Assembly: GCF_006494815.1 (NCBI RefSeq)
Contig: NZ_CP041091.1
Span: forward strand, 1,639,001-1,703,000
Direction: 5' to 3'
Source: Nocardioides sambongensis
Lineage (GTDB): Bacteria; Actinomycetota; Actinomycetes; Propionibacteriales; Nocardioidaceae
DNA: 64,000 bases
The notes under the pieces were generated by a model, which was not told the origin of the DNA, made no database searches, and worked only from the letters and a program-made list of their open reading frames with translations. The translations under genes and the position numbers were made by a program. This document shows, one piece after another, positions 50,603 through 60,316 of this stretch. The first letter of the stretch is position 1, and the number at the start of each line of letters is the position of its first letter.

Positions 50603-52063
50603 ATGGCGGCTGTTGACCGGGGCGAGCACGAGCTGCGGCCGGTGAAGTTCTCGCGGCTGGCAAGGAGGGGCGTGATCCTCGGGCTGTCTGGTGCGCAGCT
50701 CGTGGTCGTCGGGATCGCCGCCGGTGTGCTGGTGGTCGGCTTGTACGTCGGCGGCGGCTCGGCGCTCCTCGTGGCATTCCCGGTTGTCGCGGTGTGCGCG
50801 GTGCTCGTCTGGCTGCGGGTCGCGGGCAGAACTTTGGTCGAGTGGGTTCCGGTCGCGGGTCGGTGGGTGCGCCGCTGGTTGGCGGGACAGCTCATCTATC
50901 GCCGGCGACTCCTGCGTCCGCGCCCTGCCGGGACGCTGGCGCTGCCCGGGGACGCCGCGCGGCTGCGTCAGTGGCTCGATCCTGAGACAAACGCGGTGAT
51001 GGTGCACGATCCGCACGCGGCAACGTTGACGGCGGTCATCGCGGTCGCCCACCCCGCGTTCATCCTGCTCGACCCCGCCGAGCAGGAACGTCGTGTTCTC
51101 GGCTGGGGCCGCGTGCTCGCCACCGCGTGCCGGTCGGGACGGATCGCATCGTTCCAGGTCCTCGAACGCACTCTGCCCGACTCGGGGAAGGGACTCGCCG
51201 AGTGGTGGGACCAACACGGCATCCAGGACAAGTCGTGGGTATCCACGACGTACGGGGAGCTCGTTGAACGTGCCGGTCCCGCCGGTGAGCGGCACGCCAG
51301 CACGATCTCCATCACGCTCGACATGAAGGCAGGCGGACGGGCGATCCGTGCCGCCGGCGGTGGCAACAGCGGTGCTGCCGCCGTACTGCGCCAGGAGATG
51401 ACCACACTGGAGGCCGCACTCAGGTCCGCTGACCTCGCCCCCACCGACTGGCTCGGGTCCGGGGAACTCGCCCTGCTGCTCCGCTCTGCCTACGACCCCG
51501 CCGTCGCCGGAGCACTCGACCGCCACGGCAACCTCGGCCACGACCTCGCCACCGCCGGGCCCGTCGCCGTCAACGAACAATGGGGCAGCCTGCGCAGCGA
51601 CTCGGCCCACCACTGCGTCCTGTGGATCAGCGAATGGCCACGCTCGCCCGTCTTCCCCGGCTTCCTCGCACCCGTCCTCCTCTCGTCCGGGATCCGGCGA
51701 ACCTTCACCCTGCTCTACACCCCGCTCCGAGCCGACCACGCCGCACGAGACATCCGGAGGAAGAAGACCGAGTACATCTCCGACGCCGCCCAACGCCAAC
51801 GGATGGGACAGATCGAAGACGCCCAACAATCGGCCGAGTACAACGACGTGCTGCAGCAAGAAGCCGACCTCACCGCCGGCCACGGCCTCCTCCGCGTCAC
51901 CGGACTGATCACCGTCAGCGCCAAAGACCCCGACGAACTCGAACGCAACGTGGCCGCCATCGAACAAGCCGCGATCCAAGCCTCATGCGAGACACGACGG
52001 CTGTGGGGCCAGCAGGCACAAGCATTCGCCACGGCGGCGCTACCGCTGTGCCGGCCGACCTGA
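50603..52063 (+). CDS. SCO6880 family conjugation protein (PrgI-like N-terminus)
   Basis: A 486-residue protein from ATG 50603. Two hydrophobic helices near residues 30-70 (LSGAQLVVVGIAAGVLVVGL; VAFPVVAVCAVLVWLRVAGR) form a PrgI/VirB3-like region. A long soluble domain follows (WDQHGIQDKSWVSTTYGELV; IRRKKTEYISDAAQRQRMGQ) similar to the N-terminal half of VirB4. It lacks a P-loop; the ATPase half appears to be the separate protein at 53129-54619. It ends just before opposite-strand cargo. Confidence 0.85.
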   Translation: MAAVDRGEHELRPVKFSRLARRGVILGLSGAQLVVVGIAAGVLVVGLYVGGGSALLVAFPVVAVCAVLVWLRVAGRTLVEWVPVAGRWVRRWLAGQLIYRRRLLRPRPAGTLALPGDAARLRQWLDPETNAVMVHDPHAATLTAVIAVAHPAFILLDPAEQERRVLGWGRVLATACRSGRIASFQVLERTLPDSGKGLAEWWDQHGIQDKSWVSTTYGELVERAGPAGERHASTISITLDMKAGGRAIRAAGGGNSGAAAVLRQEMTTLEAALRSADLAPTDWLGSGELALLLRSAYDPAVAGALDRHGNLGHDLATAGPVAVNEQWGSLRSDSAHHCVLWISEWPRSPVFPGFLAPVLLSSGIRRTFTLLYTPLRADHAARDIRRKKTEYISDAAQRQRMGQIEDAQQSAEYNDVLQQEADLTAGHGLLRVTGLITVSAKDPDELERNVAAIEQAAIQASCETRRLWGQQAQAFATAALPLCRPT

Positions 52064-52107
52064 CACCTCGGGTCGGCGAGGTCCGCACAGCGCTCTGACA
52101 AGAACTG

Positions 52108-52368
52108 TCAGGTGCTGTCAGTCGGGGTCCAGAAGTCCTCCGCCACCCCGTCGAAGCTCGGCCAGCGCCACGGCACACATGCGGAGAGCACAACGACCCA
52201 GCCAGCGAGCGCGAGCCAGAGATAGGGCCAGAACGATCGGTCGTTCTGCGGGTCCATCTCCATGAACACGTACCACACGAACTCGAGCGCGCCGAACGAC
52301 ATCGCCACAGTTCCGACACCGAACAACAGCATGCGAGCCGTGAGCTTCGCGACCAACGCTGGAGCCAT
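52108..52368 (-). CDS. Small hypothetical two-TM protein
   Basis: An 86-residue protein with two hydrophobic helices (MLLFGVGTVAMSFGALEFVW; FWPYLWLALAGWVVVLSACV) joined by a short acidic loop (EMDPQNDRS). It lies on the minus strand between two T4SS genes, so it is cargo rather than machinery. It has the same architecture as the five genes at the right end, without visible sequence similarity. Confidence 0.6.
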   Translation of the reverse strand: MAPALVAKLTARMLLFGVGTVAMSFGALEFVWYVFMEMDPQNDRSFWPYLWLALAGWVVVLSACVPWRWPSFDGVAEDFWTPTDST

Positions 52369-52492
52369 CCGGCAATGAAACCACTGCTAGTGCTCGGCGT
52401 TGCGTGGTTCGTGAGTTCCGGTGCACCCGGGGCGGCGGTACGGCATCCTCGGCCGCTCTCGCCGGGCGGCACAGAGCGAGGGGCGAGGGGCG

Positions 52493-52615
52493 TCAGTTGC
52501 AGGGTGCACCTTCGCAGCACGGTCGGATCCAGCCGCACCCGTCGCACCGCTCGTGGGAGGTCTCCCACCGCAACATGGTTCCGCAGTTCGGGCACGGCTC
52601 CGTCAGATCCGCCAT
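52493..52615 (-). CDS. Zinc-ribbon microprotein (40 aa)
   Basis: A 40-residue open frame from ATG 52615 to TGA 52493. It contains CPNCGT and, 15 residues later, CDGCG, a classic pair of CxxC zinc knuckles, then CC and a final Cys (WIRPCCEGAPCN). No membrane segment. The dense and well-spaced cysteines make it likely to be real despite its length. It is upstream of the two-TM gene on the same strand, 124 bp away. Function unknown, perhaps nucleic-acid or protein binding. Confidence 0.6.
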   Translation of the reverse strand: MADLTEPCPNCGTMLRWETSHERCDGCGWIRPCCEGAPCN

Positions 52616-52688
52616 ACCCCAAGCCTAAGACGGCAACACGGGCTATCCCGCGCACCTCACCGGCATCCCACCGGCGAGGAGAACTCCG

Positions 52689-53132
52689 ATGCCCACGTAC
52701 ACCGATGCCGTCGGCCACGCCGACGACGCCGCAGATGCCCTACGCAACCTGGCTACCGCCGTCGGCAGATTCGACGCGCCAGACGACGTCTATCCGATCC
52801 TGGGCGAACTCTGCCGTGGTCTGGCCTCGATCGAACAGACCCTCCACCAACTCGGCTCCCTCCACGACTCCGACAAACCCTCCACTGACAAAGCCGTCAC
52901 GGACCGTGGCGGTCGACTCGGCCAGCATCTGCAGGCTGATCGAACTGGTCGGGCTGCGTCGTACCGCGTCGCGTGGGAACTCCACCGCGCCGCCGAAATG
53001 ACACACCAGATCACCGCAGTCGTCGAACGCGCCCACGAGCTCCAAGCAGGAGTGACCTACGACGTCCACCCGATCCTCAGCGCCTACCGCACACCCGCCG
53101 GCGAACCGCCCACGCCGAACCTGTCGCTGTGA
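52689..53132 (+). CDS. Hypothetical helical protein of the T4SS operon
   Basis: A 147-residue protein from ATG 52689 (GGAGAA upstream). It is predicted mostly helical from its composition (DAVGHADDAADALRNLATAV; LHRAAEMTHQITAVVERAHE), with no signal or membrane segment. It overlaps the start of the VirB4 gene by 4 bp, so it is translated together with the ATPase and may act with it. No family recognised. Confidence 0.7.
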   Translation: MPTYTDAVGHADDAADALRNLATAVGRFDAPDDVYPILGELCRGLASIEQTLHQLGSLHDSDKPSTDKAVTDRGGRLGQHLQADRTGRAASYRVAWELHRAAEMTHQITAVVERAHELQAGVTYDVHPILSAYRTPAGEPPTPNLSL

Positions 53133-54619
53133 GCAACCGACCAGACAGTCGCCTGCACTCCACCGTCCTGGTCTCACCCGGGCGAGAAAGCAGACGCGAC
53201 CGCAAGACACGACGCGCCGCCGCACGCCAATTGGTGCGCGCCGACCAGGCAGACCAACGCGCCACGGCCAAGGCGAAAGCCGACCTCCTCAAAGCCGAAC
53301 GCCGCGCCACACCACTACTCCCCCGCGCAGGCGAACACGGCCCGGCTGCTCTCCGCACGCCCGGCCGACTCCAGCTCCCCCGCCACCAAGACACCTCAGC
53401 CACCCTCGCCGGCGCCTACCCCTTCCTCGCCGAAGGCGGACTCGGCAGCGACGGCGTCTTCGTCGGCCAAGACCTCTACTCAGGCAGCTCGTTCGTCTAC
53501 GACCCCTGGGTCCTCTACACCCGCGGCACCATCACCGCCCCCAACGTCGTCCTCGCCGGCATCGTCGGCTCCGGCAAGTCCGCACTCGCCAAGAGCCTCT
53601 ACAGCCGCTCCATCCCGTTCGGCCGCCGCGTCTACGTCCCCGGCGACCCCAAAGGCGAACACACCGCCGTCGCCGAAGCCGTCGGCGGCAAAGCCATCGC
53701 GCTGGGCCACGGCCTCACCGCACGACTCAACCCACTCGACGAAGGCCACCGACCCAGCGGACTCGACGACACACAATGGACAGCCCAAGTCACCGCACGA
53801 CGACGCGACCTCATCGGAGCACTCACCGAAACCGTCCTCGACCGACCACTCACTCCACTCGAACACACCGCCATCGACATCGCACTTGCCGGCGTCGTCC
53901 ACGCCAGCGACATACCAGTCCTCCCCCTCGTCGTCGACCGCCTCCTCACACCCGACCCCGCCGACGACCCCGACAAACGCCTCGCCGAGGACGGCAGGCT
54001 CGTCGGCCACGCTTTGCGACGGCTCGTCGCCGGCGACCTCGCAGGCCTCTTCGACGGACCCTCCACCGTCCGGTTCGACCCCACCCTGCCGATGATCTCC
54101 CTCGACCTCTCCCGCGTCACCGAGAACGCCACCCTCATCTCCGTGCTGATGACGTGCGCATCCGCCTGGATGGAGTCCGCGCTTCTCGACACCAACGGCG
54201 GCCAACGATGGGTCGTGTACGACGAAGCCTGGCGCCTCATGTCCCACCCCGCACTACTACGACGCATGGACGCCCACTGGCGCCTCGCCCGCACCTACGG
54301 CATCGCCAACATGCTGATCTTCCACAAGCTCACCGACCTCGACAACGTCGGAGACCAAGGCTCCGCCATGCGCGCCCTCGCCACATCCCTACTCGCCAAC
54401 GCCGAAACCCGCATCGTCTACCGCCAAGAATCCGACCAACTCGGCACCACCGCGACAGCCCTCGGGCTGACCCGTACCGAGCAGGATCTGCTTCCGGCCC
54501 TCGGCACGGGCCAGGGACTCTGGCGGATCAAGCACCGATCCTTCGTCGTACAGCACCAGCTCCACCCCGCAGAACTCGAACTGTTCGACACCGGAGCTCG
54601 CATGTCGACATTCGCCTGA
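53129..54619 (+). CDS. VirB4-like conjugation ATPase
   Basis: A 496-residue protein from GTG 53129. An N-terminal basic coiled region (RRDRKTRRAAARQLVRADQA) is followed by the P-loop VLAGIVGSGKSALAKSLYS (Walker A about 144-151), then VPGDPKGEHTAVAEA, and RWVVYDEAWRLMS (Walker B about 361-371), plus a C-terminal LGLTRTEQDLLPALGTGQGL with GQGLW typical of VirB4/TraC. It energises assembly of the transfer channel. With the SCO6880 protein it makes up a split VirB4. Confidence 0.9.
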   Translation: MSNRPDSRLHSTVLVSPGRESRRDRKTRRAAARQLVRADQADQRATAKAKADLLKAERRATPLLPRAGEHGPAALRTPGRLQLPRHQDTSATLAGAYPFLAEGGLGSDGVFVGQDLYSGSSFVYDPWVLYTRGTITAPNVVLAGIVGSGKSALAKSLYSRSIPFGRRVYVPGDPKGEHTAVAEAVGGKAIALGHGLTARLNPLDEGHRPSGLDDTQWTAQVTARRRDLIGALTETVLDRPLTPLEHTAIDIALAGVVHASDIPVLPLVVDRLLTPDPADDPDKRLAEDGRLVGHALRRLVAGDLAGLFDGPSTVRFDPTLPMISLDLSRVTENATLISVLMTCASAWMESALLDTNGGQRWVVYDEAWRLMSHPALLRRMDAHWRLARTYGIANMLIFHKLTDLDNVGDQGSAMRALATSLLANAETRIVYRQESDQLGTTATALGLTRTEQDLLPALGTGQGLWRIKHRSFVVQHQLHPAELELFDTGARMSTFA

Positions 54620-54831
54620 TCCAACCAAGGCAGCGATCCAGCCGCAGTATGCTTGCTCCATCGGTTCCACTGGGATCTTCTCGTAAGCGCTCCCAGAACG
54701 CACCAAATGCAGAATATCTACCCACGCTAGGCCCAAATACGGATCGGAAACTTTAGAGAAATGACCTGCTTTTTGTCAACATCTCGATATAGCACGACAG
54801 CTTCGAGTCAAAGAGCGAAGCTGAGGTCCCG

Positions 54832-55206
54832 TTGAGCGGGTTCGACAGTGAAGCGCAGACACTGTTCCAACGGAACGGTCGGCGCCGCGTGGCAAGACTC
54901 GCTCGCGTTAGCGCAATACTCGCTATCCTGTTCCTCATTGTTCCTCTTTTCACGCTCGGGAGACATGACTCAAGATCTCGCGATGGGGAATTCATTCAGT
55001 TTGGCTGGCCATTTCATTGGCTCACCCAAGATCAGAGATCACTAGACCCTCCTGAAAATGAGCCGGTCAAACTGCTGTCGCCTTGGGAGTTTCCCGTGTC
55101 GATTCATTGGCCAGAAGCACTTGCAACAGTTGCCCTCGCCGTTCTGGCCGCCGGAATTCTCCTCTTCCTCCTAGACAGCGCTCACCGACGGCGACGCACC
55201 TATTGA
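54832..55206 (+). CDS. Small hypothetical two-TM protein
   Basis: A 124-residue protein, start TTG 54832 with GAGG 5 bp upstream (weak evidence). Two hydrophobic stretches (ILAILFLIVPLFTLGRHDSR; ALATVALAVLAAGILLFLLD) surround an exported or cytoplasmic loop with LDPPENEPVKLLSPWEFPVS. Base use is clearly less GC-rich than neighbouring conjugation genes, suggesting a separate acquisition. No family recognised. Confidence 0.55.
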   Translation: MSGFDSEAQTLFQRNGRRRVARLARVSAILAILFLIVPLFTLGRHDSRSRDGEFIQFGWPFHWLTQDQRSLDPPENEPVKLLSPWEFPVSIHWPEALATVALAVLAAGILLFLLDSAHRRRRTY

Positions 55207-56232
55207 GCTTCAATGCAACTCATGTAACAGAACTGCGGTCCACACCTATCCCTTATATACAGGGGTTCGGCTATCCCATGCGGCGTTCAGGGCCGCCGGG
55301 TTCACATGACATTAATCAAATCGGGAGCGACCTGCCCGTTTCCACGCCGAGCGTCACTATGTCCCAAGCCGTTCGCGAGAGCCCAATATCGCGGCAGTTG
55401 TTGGCCCGCTTCCAAACCCGTGAAGGTCAGATATCATCCGCCGAGTAACATAGCCGAAGCGGCGAGACATCGAAACGGGAGTTCTTCGCGCAAGAATCGA
55501 ACGGCGTTCCGGGACCTGTGGTTATCGAGGAGATACTCATTCAAACCTCGGCAGCCGGCGGCATCAGGGCCAACGCACGCAACCATCCGGGCTACGTTGA
55601 GGTGGCCACGGGCGTAGGCGAACGCGATACTCTTCACAAATTTCGCCTGCGCAATTAATGCCGCAATACCACCCACCCTAGGCTTCCCGGTGACTATTGT
55701 GTTGACTTAATACCAGGCGCGTGGAGGGAGTTGAGCCCAACCCGAACCGGACAACCGGAACTCGAACTAATCCTTCGTCACTTCTCACGAACTGCCCTGA
55801 CAAGATTCAATGGCCCACGTCAAACACTTTTCCCGGTGACTCACAACAACAGGACTTAGTCCGTCCCAGTCACGGGCCCATCCAAAGGAGCTGGGCCGTC
55901 GCGTTCGGCAATCGTAGTTCCACGATGGAGGGACAGCACCAATGGGCAGATCCCGCGCCTGATCCGAGCAAAGGCACACCGCTAACCGACCGCAACGACT
56001 GACTTCTCGGGAAGGTATCGGTCGGTCAGAGCCTCTACCAACGCCGCGACGCCCACCAGAACCTGCACTCAGCGACTGAGGCGCCGCCTGGGAAGAACTC
56101 ACGCCTCCCTGGCGCGTGTCGGTCTCACGCCAGGGCCGACAGATTGGACCTCGCTGAATACGTGGCCCTCGCAATCCTTCGCCCACGCATACTCGAGTTA
56201 GCCACCTGTCGCTACTGCGCTTGCAAGGTCCG
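55207..56232. other. About 1-kb gene-poor, lower-GC stretch
   Basis: Frames here are short and show no recognisable family, no signal peptides and no membrane pattern. Composition is visibly more AT-rich than the transfer genes. The stretch may be decayed cargo or regulatory DNA between the two-TM gene and the terminator of the DNRLRE gene. Confidence 0.45.
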
Positions 56233-56269
56233 CCAAGCGCCGCAAAGCTGCAACCTTTGCGGCGCTTGG
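56233..56269 (-). terminator. Strong hairpin downstream of the broken DNRLRE gene
   Basis: A perfect 15-bp stem (CCAAGCGCCGCAAAG / CTTTGCGGCGCTTGG, 56233-56247 and 56255-56269) with a 7-nt loop lies 16 bp past the stop of the minus-strand DNRLRE gene. No T-run follows, so the element may be a hairpin terminator of the actinobacterial type, or a transcription barrier. Confidence 0.6.
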
Positions 56270-56284
56270 GCGGGAGCGACAAAT

Positions 56285-58717
56285 CTATCCGCCGGTTTCG
56301 ACCGTGCCTGGCACACCCTTTGGCAAACTAATCTTCCACGCCTTCACGATCTTGTTGGAGGAGCCATCACTGAAGATGCACCACGTCGAGTGACAAATCG
56401 AAGGCGAGCGATGCCCGCGCTGCCCATAGAGCGCCGCCGTGTCTGTTTCAGAGTTTCCTGGATCTGTCCACATGCGGATACGATACAGCTTGCCCGCCTT
56501 TAACTTGAGCGCGTCACTGGTGCCGATCGTATAGTACAGTTCATCGTCACCATCGCCGAAGGTTGTGTCCCGGTATGCGTTCGGCAAGTTTGAAGCCCAG
56601 TCCGCAGCGCCCCCTTTCTTGAACATGTGCTTGTTGTCGTAGTTGTTGGTCTTGAAGTCATGCTCGTAGGTGACGTTGGACCTCTGACATTTCAGATTTG
56701 CCAGATGCTTCTTGGTCCAGGTCAACCGAAGTCCGATGTAGCCACTTCTGTAATCTGGCGTGGACCAATAGAGGTAGCCCTTAATCATACGCGAGCGCGG
56801 TGAGAACCACCCATTAGGATTGCATGCAGCATCAGCGCTCTCAGTGTCGCCAACCAGCGTTCCGTCCAACGTGATGGGCGCAGCCGAATAGTCTGGATCC
56901 TCAAGGTTCCCTTGATTTGCGTCGTCTGGATCAGCAGGCGTCGACAGGCCGTCGTCGCTCGGGCTTAGCACATTGTCGTCAGCGACCGACGCGAGATCAA
57001 CCGATGGACCGTCTGATAGCGGCAAAAGAACATCCTCATCGGAGCCCGAGGACTGAAGTCCAACGACAGCCAAGTCGCCGTTGGTCAGCCCAGTCTGAAA
57101 CATGCCAAGGGTGGCGGTTGAGTTGTCAGGATCGGCCGCTACCTTGTCGAATACCCCTTGCACCACGGAACTCAGGTCGTCGCCTGGATTCCAGGTGGTC
57201 CCGATGGTCAGCCAGTCGTCGCCATTGCGGACTTGCGTGACAATGTCAACCGGAGATAATGCAGATGCCAGGACTGAATCCACGTCGTTGATCGTGGTAC
57301 CGGCGGACGGTTCGATACCGATCACAGGAGCGTCAGAGTTGCTCAGGAGCGAGTACTGGATCTTAAGGCGGGGTTGATTGGTGGCGTTGTCAACGGATCG
57401 GAACCAGATGACGCGGTCGGATGCCTCGTTCTGCTTGACGAGGAATCCGTGGTTCGCGACCCCGTTGTTGACCCAGCTCTTGACGATGCCGTCGACCTCG
57501 AAGGACCGGTAGCCGCTGGTGCCGCCGTTCATGTTCACCACCGGGCTCGAACTGTTCCACACGCCACCCGGGGTGCTCCAGGTCTGCGAGGCGGTCCTCT
57601 TGTTCCACGTGACGGCCGAGTCGTTCCACGCCTCGCTCACTCGACGGGCGGTGAAGTCGTGGTTTCCGGACCCGGTGGTCTGGGTGGAATCGACGTAGAG
57701 GTCAAGGCTCGCACTGTCTACGGTTGCCGTAGCGGGCAGGTTGGAGACATCGAACTTCAGCAGCGCTCGTCGTTGCCGGCCGGCGATGCCGCCGACCCGC
57801 ATGTGGGCCCCGGTCGAGGAGTTCGTGGTGGGCTCCTCCTCCCTGATCCATGCGTCGCTGGTGGGGCTGGTGTTCAGCGTCGGATCGACGACGACCGGGT
57901 AGGCGCGGTCGGTGCTCTGGAGCCACGCGAGGTCCGGGGTGACGCTCAACGACCACCCGCGCCCGGTGCTCTGCTCGAGATCGTAGGTGACCGCGGTCGA
58001 CAAGGCCTCGTTTGCATCCGTCATGAACGGCGCCGGCATCGTGAAAGCAACCCGGTTGTTGGAGTCGAGGATCTCGATCTCACCGGTCGCCCGAAGTTCT
58101 GGGCTCAGCCCCGCACTCATCTCGAGTTCGAACTCATAGACCACGGGCTCGGCGGGTGCCTTGTCGAGGATGATCGACTCCTTGACGCCCTGGCCGGTGG
58201 CCTCATACGTCACCTCGGCGGCGGTGGCCTCGGCGTCGTCGCTGACCTCGTAGGTGGCGATCGCACCGTCGACCGACGGGTCACCCTCCAGACCGGCCAT
58301 CGAGAACGACACCGAATGGCCGCCGTCAACCACCTTCACCGGATCCGCGGAGGCGTCTTCCGGGAGCTTGACGGTGTAGCTGTTCGCCGCATTCTCCACA
58401 GCAAAGGCCTGCCCGGCCGCGTCGATCAGATCGTTGTCGATCGGCTGCCACACACCATCGGCATCCCGGTAGTTCACCGGCGCGGCATACCCGACGTACT
58501 AATAGGAACCATCCGATTGCGTGAACACATCAGAGGTCGCCGTCGACAACTCCGCAACCCGACCCGTGGCTGCACCTGGCGGCGAAGCGGGAGCCGCTGG
58601 CGCTGCCTTCGCAGACTCACCCCCCACGCTCAGACTCGCGGCTGCCATCGTGGCCAACGCCACCGCAGCCAAACCGGCCCACCTGCGCCGCCCACCCATC
58701 CTTCGCCATGTCGCCAT
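56285..58717 (-). pseudogene. DNRLRE domain-containing secreted protein, interrupted by one in-frame TAG
   Basis: From ATG 58717 (GAGGGGG upstream) a 72-codon frame has a signal peptide (WAGLAAVALATMAAASLSVG) and stops at TAG 58499-58501, after TSDVFTQSDGSY. The same frame continues without a break for another 730 codons: YVGYAAPVNYRDADGVWQPI, DAWIREEEPTTNSSTGAHMR (DNRLRE domain), KKHLANLKCQRSNVTYEHDF and a tail ending at 56285. The paralogue at 46263-48296 reads SDGSYRLISDGTRANYND at the same place, so the stop replaced an ordinary codon. It is a nonsense mutation, a base error, or suppressed in the cell. The C-terminal domain differs from that of the paralogue. Confidence 0.8.
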
Positions 58718-59407
58718 AGCTCGTCCCCCTCTTTCCAGTTACTGAGTCGCCGGAGCATGACAGGTCCCTATGCTCGTTGTCCTCGGAACGCGCAAACAGC
58801 GTCCAGTCCCACCGACGGTCCGCAACAATGCGACGGATCTGGCTGACATCAGGTCCATCGGCTTCAGCAAGTGTGTAAGTCTCGAAGCTGGAGGGATGCT
58901 TCGGTCGAGGTCGACGACCTCAGGCTGCCCAAACGCGCGGTTCGCTGCCCACCTACCGGGCACCGAACCGCCCCCAGGACTCCAGACCTTCGTCGACGGG
59001 GACTACGCCAACATCACTGACCTACTTAGGCCAGGACGACGTCGACGTGGGCAGCCGACCGCAGAACCGGCCTTGACACGGTCAGCACCCGTGCCGCCGG
59101 CCGCGGCGACTGCTCGACCCGGACCACCACAATCTCAGCAAACTCAGGCTGTCCGGGATGAGATCGTCACAACTGAGGAGGCCGTCCACGCGGCGGGTTG
59201 CCGATATCACCAGCGCGACCCCAGAGGCCGCGGGCAACCACGTACGTCCGCGTTCGTCCATCTGCCCCTGTTCTGGCTCCGTCGGCACGCCGCATTCTGC
59301 TATCGGCTGGCCCCGGGCCGCAGCCGAACGTACGAACACCGGACTGGAGACCCGGCAGCGCTGGGCGTGCAGACGCACCTCCGTGGTGACCGAGGAGGCG
59401 ATGCCGC
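58718..59407. other. Intergenic region upstream of the ArdC-like gene
   Basis: This 690-bp space separates the divergent DNRLRE and ArdC-like genes. I see no gene with a plausible start and no tRNA. The last part has a strong ribosome site (AGGAGG) for the ArdC gene. Promoters for both directions are expected here. Confidence 0.5.
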
Positions 59408-60316
59408 ATGCGCAAGCTGCAGGCCACACCGACGGACCGCCCCACGAAGCTCCCGGATCCGGTGCCGTCTTACGTCGCGGGGTTCAAGCAGTGGAAGAGC
59501 CTGGGCCGGACCGTGGACGAGAGGCAGTCCGGCTACCGGATCCTCGCCCCGGTCACCGCCCGCTACGCCTCAGGTCAGCCGGATGCTGGCGGTTCCTGGC
59601 GCCGGCTCAGGAGGGGCGAGCGACTGGGCCTGGGTGAGACAGTCCGGTTGAAGCTGGTCGGTCTGCGGCCGGCGTACGTGTGGGACGTTTCGCAGACCAG
59701 TGGTGAGCCGATCCCGAAGCGGCCGAGACCACGCGTCCTGAACGGGGCCGCGCCCGAGGGTCTACTGGAGAGCTTGGCGGCGCAGATCTCGGCAGCGGGC
59801 TTCGAACTGCGCCGCGTTCCCGAGGCGCAGCCGATCGGCGGTGCCAACGGGCTCACCGACCACGCCCACCGGGTGGTTTCTGTCCGCACCGACATGGATC
59901 CAGCAGCGCGAACCAAGACGCTCGCGCACGAACTTGCCCACGTCCTGCTGCACGACCCAGCCAACCTGACCATCAGCAACGGCAACAGCGATGGACGTCT
60001 GCATCGAGGTATCGCGGAAGTCGAGGCCGAGAGTGTCGCACTCATGGTCGGTGCCGCCCACGGCATGGACACCACCACCTACACCGTCCCCTACGTCTCG
60101 ACCTGGGCGCACAGCGTTCCCGACAAGACCCCCACCGAGGTCGTCCAGTCCACCGCCGAACGAGTCCGGTCGACCGCGATACGGATCCTTGACGCCCTCG
60201 ACACCCTCCAAGCCGGTGGCGGCGACCCACCCGGACTCCACCGCCAGCCTCCCCGCACGGGACAGATCTCAAGCCGGGCAGCCGCCGTCGCCACGCCCGA
60301 CGTGGTGCACCTATGA
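59408..60316 (+). CDS. ArdC-like antirestriction protein with zinc-peptidase motif
   Basis: A 302-residue protein from ATG 59408, fixed by AGGAGG 9 bp upstream and a stop codon in frame before it. VAGFKQWKSLGRTVDERQSG then YRILAPVTARYA matches the end of the ArdC ssDNA-binding domain, but the usual first 50 or so residues (FHxYSxxN region) are missing. The M48/M78-type zinc site is TLAHELAHVLLH (His about 174 and 178) with downstream EVEAES. ArdC proteins protect incoming single-stranded DNA during conjugation. It sits directly before the coupling protein operon. Confidence 0.78.
   Translation: MRKLQATPTDRPTKLPDPVPSYVAGFKQWKSLGRTVDERQSGYRILAPVTARYASGQPDAGGSWRRLRRGERLGLGETVRLKLVGLRPAYVWDVSQTSGEPIPKRPRPRVLNGAAPEGLLESLAAQISAAGFELRRVPEAQPIGGANGLTDHAHRVVSVRTDMDPAARTKTLAHELAHVLLHDPANLTISNGNSDGRLHRGIAEVEAESVALMVGAAHGMDTTTYTVPYVSTWAHSVPDKTPTEVVQSTAERVRSTAIRILDALDTLQAGGGDPPGLHRQPPRTGQISSRAAAVATPDVVHL

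Noticed and set aside
49490..51979. 829-residue minus-strand frame over the TrbL and SCO6880 genes
   Set aside because: No motif, biased composition, and both genes on the other strand are well supported.
55785..56282. 165-residue minus-strand frame after the second DNRLRE gene, as an immunity gene
   Set aside because: It overlaps the strong terminator hairpin, has no ribosome site and shows random-looking composition.
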